Assembly (NCBI GenBank): GCA_002376325.1
Contig: DFMR01000081.1
Location: forward strand, 1-7,419
Origin: Proteobacteria bacterium UBA3588
Lineage (GTDB): Bacteria > Pseudomonadota > Gammaproteobacteria > Thiohalomonadales > Thiohalomonadaceae
Direction of reading: 5' to 3'
Length of the DNA stretch: 7,419 nt
In this document: piece after piece, positions 5,382 to 7,419 of the stretch
Layout: each line of letters starts with the position of its first letter
How positions within the stretch are numbered: the stretch's first letter is position 1
The notes under the pieces: generated by a model
Database searches by the model: none
What the model was told of the DNA's origin: nothing
The model's input: the letters and a program-made list of their open reading frames with translations, nothing else
Program-made: the position numbers and the translations under genes

Positions 5382-6479
5382 TTAGTGTGACGACGCGTCG
5401 TCACGAATCCGATCGAGGCCGGCGAACACGCCGTTGCTGCTCTCCTCCATCGCTCCGACGGCGCTGTGCAGCGCGTGGTAATCGAGCGGTTGTTGCCCGA
5501 TCAGGTCGAAGACGCCGCGAGTGCTGTCGTGCACGCCGGCGTGTGGGCGCTCCAACTCGTTGTAGTATTTCGACTGCGAAAAGAACTGGCGGCCGTCGCC
5601 TTCGTAGTACCACTTTCCCAGGCGGCAGTTGTGGTGATCGACAAATTTGAACGCCGCTTCCCGTTTGTTGATCGACAGATAGGTATTCACCTTCCAGATC
5701 ACGTGGTCGAGTTTGGCGAGGCTCATGAATACGCTGTCGGCGATGATGGCGACGTCGCCAAATGATGTTTTGACGCCGCCGTGGATATTGCGCAGACGCG
5801 TTCTGAAATCCGCCACCGTATTGTCCACCGCCTTGGCATCGTCCACGAGGTCGACGGAATTCCGCTCCACCTCGGAGACGTTGTCCAACATGGCATCGAT
5901 GATGCCGCGGATATCGCTGACCGCAGACTGCGTCTTGTTGGCCAGACTGCGCACCTCGTCAGCCACCACGGCAAAGCCGCGCCCGGCTTCACCTGCACGC
6001 GCCGCTTCGATGGCTGCGTTCAGTGCCAACAGATTGGTCTGTTCCGAGACGCCCTGGATGAGCGTCAACACCGAGCTGATTTTCCCAGCGTGTTGCGAAA
6101 GGTTATACACCACGGTATGGGATTGCTCAGAGACCCCGGCCAGCTTATTGAGCGTTGTCGCGATATCGCCGATTTCGCCGGCGATGCGATCGAAGTCGGC
6201 GCCGATGTCGTCGACCACCGAAAGGGTGTTCTTCGCCGCGTTGACGGCATTGGCGATGTTGCCCTGGATATCCAACAGGCCGGTGCGAACATGTTCGTTT
6301 TCGAACGTCATCAGGCCGTTCAATTCATCCTCGCGCGTGCTGCCGTTACGCGCCTCCTCCAACTCGCCACGCAAGCGCTCGAGTTCGGCGCCGAGGGTAC
6401 GGTTTTCAGCGTTGCTGTCACGCAAATCGTTTTGCAGCTGTTCAAGCGCCGATCGGTGTTTCGCCTTTGAGATGAACAT
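5382..6479 (-). CDS. Cytoplasmic methyl-accepting chemotaxis protein with C-terminal CZB domain
   Basis: A 365-residue soluble chemoreceptor with no membrane segment. Residues 8-45 are a Glu/Arg/Leu-rich coiled coil in place of a membrane sensor. Residues 60-235 are the signalling domain, whose hairpin tip is nearly canonical: VSEQTNLLALNAAIEAARAG (144-163), followed by EAGRGFAVVADEVRSLA. This tip binds CheA and CheW. Residues 250-345 form a chemoreceptor zinc-binding (CZB) domain with the 3His/1Cys set H259 (LDHVIW), C285 (NCRLGKWYYEG), H313 and H317 (HAGVH). The layout is that of Helicobacter TlpD-like receptors, where CZB is linked to zinc and hypochlorous-acid sensing. That function is known for relatives and inferred here. 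No CheR-docking pentapeptide is seen at the C-terminus. The ATG at 6479 has only a weak G-rich ribosome site (GGGGTGGGG). No che gene is in the window. The gene converges on the DUF1540 gene across the REP pair. Confidence 0.93.
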   Translation of the reverse strand: MFISKAKHRSALEQLQNDLRDSNAENRTLGAELERLRGELEEARNGSTREDELNGLMTFENEHVRTGLLDIQGNIANAVNAAKNTLSVVDDIGADFDRIAGEIGDIATTLNKLAGVSEQSHTVVYNLSQHAGKISSVLTLIQGVSEQTNLLALNAAIEAARAGEAGRGFAVVADEVRSLANKTQSAVSDIRGIIDAMLDNVSEVERNSVDLVDDAKAVDNTVADFRTRLRNIHGGVKTSFGDVAIIADSVFMSLAKLDHVIWKVNTYLSINKREAAFKFVDHHNCRLGKWYYEGDGRQFFSQSKYYNELERPHAGVHDSTRGVFDLIGQQPLDYHALHSAVGAMEESSNGVFAGLDRIRDDASSH

Positions 6480-6781
6480 CGCCCCACCCCGATGAAATTG
6501 ATAACCTCATCGTAGATTCTCGCTGAATTTTTCGGATTGTGAAGCAGAAAATACCACTGGAACGATATGGTCCGGTCGCAGTGATAATGCCGCACTGAAC
6601 GGGTCGACTACCGTCACGGACGCAGTGGCAACGCGAATCGGTGCGAAAAGGGATTTGGGGGCCGCCGGTCGATACAGCAGCGCCGCGTCGTGTTTAACGG
6701 CGTATGAACAGGTTTAATGCCGGCCTGGTTGCGGCACAACATGCGGGTAGGTTGTGCCGCAACCAGACTGCAGTACGGAGC
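6480..6781. other. Intergenic spacer upstream of the chemoreceptor gene
   Basis: This 302-base stretch should contain the chemoreceptor promoter and the end of the beta-barrel gene, both on the - strand. Near the chemoreceptor start is a 6-bp inverted repeat CGATGA/TCATCG (6490-6495/6507-6512, 11-nt loop), which would lie in the mRNA leader. I searched for sigma-70, FliA-type and sigma-54-type promoters on the - strand and found no convincing match. The only strong element is the separate 16-bp hairpin at 6725-6766. No gene is visible; short open frames here are unsupported. Confidence 0.45.
6725..6766 (-). terminator. Perfect 16-bp hairpin after the beta-barrel gene
   Basis: CTGGTTGCGGCACAAC (6725-6740) and its exact reverse complement (6751-6766) enclose a 10-nt loop. 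It starts 15 bases after the stop of the - strand beta-barrel gene, where a terminator is expected. No U-tract follows on the - strand (the next bases are GCCGGCATTAAACC), so it may instead protect the mRNA 3' end or be another extragenic repeat. Confidence 0.6.
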
Positions 6782-7419
6782 CTAGAAACGCAACCCGAGC
6801 TTGACCCCGTAACTGGTTGCGTCGCCGGTGCGGTCCGCCTCCAGATCGAGGTTCATCAGGCCCAGGTTGACGTTGGTGCCGACGTAGTACTTGGTCAGCG
6901 TGAAGCGTTCCGCTTTCAGGGTTGCCACCTGCTGCGGCGTGCTGTCGACCCATACCTCGCCGATGCCGGCGTAGGGGGTGAGCATGGCCACTCCTTTCGA
7001 GACGGTGAGATCGATGCCGCGGGTATCGAAACTCAACTGGCTGACGCCGCTCAGATGGGAGTAGGTGGCGCGCACGGCGACGGCCGGCATGGCGATGCCG
7101 CCGGGGATGAATGCGTAACGGATCTCGGCGCCGGTCAGGCTGATGTTGCTGTTGGGCACTTTGCTGACGAAGGCGCCGACATCGATGCCGAACGGCAGCC
7201 CCTTGTCCAGATGCACCTTGGGCACCATCAGCGTCTTGATGCTGGAGTTGTTGCTTGCCTTGTCGAAGATCGCCGGGTGGGCAAGCTGCGTGGCCGTCAC
7301 CTCGACGCCGACGTCGAAGCCGGTGATCCCGAGCGGTTCCGCCGGCAGCAGCGGCTTGTAGCTCAGCGCCGCGCCCATATCCTCGGAGAACAGTCGAAAC
7401 TCCTGTTGCGTCAGCGGCG
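6782..7419 (-). CDS. Outer-membrane beta-barrel protein, 3' part only
   Basis: The last 211 codons of a gene whose 5' end lies beyond the right edge. The frame stays open to 7419, encoding PLTQQEFRLFSED before the Met at 7378, so that Met is internal and not a start. The visible part alternates polar and hydrophobic residues in short strands with turns, for example GLPFGIDVGAFVSKVP, PAVAVRATYSHLSGV and YYVGTNVNLGLMNLDLEAD. It ends VKLGLRF with a C-terminal Phe, the signature recognised by the BAM assembly machinery. No Cys is seen in this part. I recognise the general pattern of an uncharacterised proteobacterial outer-membrane barrel but not a named family. The role is unknown; pore, adhesin or lipid-related functions cannot be separated. 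A strong hairpin follows the TAG stop. Confidence 0.75.
   Translation of the reverse strand, partial: PLTQQEFRLFSEDMGAALSYKPLLPAEPLGITGFDVGVEVTATQLAHPAIFDKASNNSSIKTLMVPKVHLDKGLPFGIDVGAFVSKVPNSNISLTGAEIRYAFIPGGIAMPAVAVRATYSHLSGVSQLSFDTRGIDLTVSKGVAMLTPYAGIGEVWVDSTPQQVATLKAERFTLTKYYVGTNVNLGLMNLDLEADRTGDATSYGVKLGLRF

Noticed and set aside
4549..5388. Shared 10-mer TGCTTAGTGT at 4549 and 5379
   Set aside because: Two copies of a 10-mer with no further similarity around them; chance is a sufficient explanation.
5713..6495. Long + strand frames antisense to the chemoreceptor gene (also 5781-6470)
   Set aside because: They mirror the chemoreceptor codons, and the translations are Ser/Arg-rich with no known domain.

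Overview
The window is GC-rich and gene-dense, and it reads as chromosomal DNA of a high-GC Proteobacterium, most likely gamma or beta. That placement rests on gene families, not on a marker gene: a CybB-like cytochrome b561, a NimR-like AraC regulator, an HD-GYP protein, a cytoplasmic CZB chemoreceptor, and a REP pair of the type common in Pseudomonas and Xanthomonas relatives. I see no tRNA, rRNA, CRISPR array, transposase or phage gene.

Layout. Positions 1-293 hold no convincing gene. 294-887 (+) encodes a cytochrome b561-like membrane protein. A composite inverted repeat (894-1075) fills the gap up to the convergent AraC-family regulator (1077-1883, -). An AT-richer divergent region (1884-2115) carries operator-like repeats and a TATAAT box only 6 nt from the regulator start codon. 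2116-3519 (+) encodes an SLC13/DASS-type anion transporter, the likely target of the regulator. Two bases later comes the stop of a convergent HD-GYP protein with an inactive-looking receiver domain (3522-4526, -). After a 358-base divergent spacer, 4885-5184 (+) encodes a 99-residue protein of two Cys4 DUF1540 repeats. A perfect 20-bp inverted REP pair (5243-5291) follows, then a convergent soluble methyl-accepting chemotaxis protein with a C-terminal CZB zinc-binding domain (5382-6479, -). A 302-base spacer with a 16-bp perfect hairpin leads to the 3' part of an outer-membrane beta-barrel gene running off the right edge (6782-7419, -).

How they may fit together. The regulator and transporter look like a divergent uptake module. 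The HD-GYP protein (c-di-GMP breakdown), the Cys4 protein and the CZB receptor (zinc or oxidant sensing) lie side by side and could share a metal/redox-to-motility theme, but they are not an operon and this is inference. The most unusual material is non-coding: three different extragenic palindromes within 6 kb, one of which fits almost exactly between two convergent stop codons. I do not see a clear new defence or mobile system.
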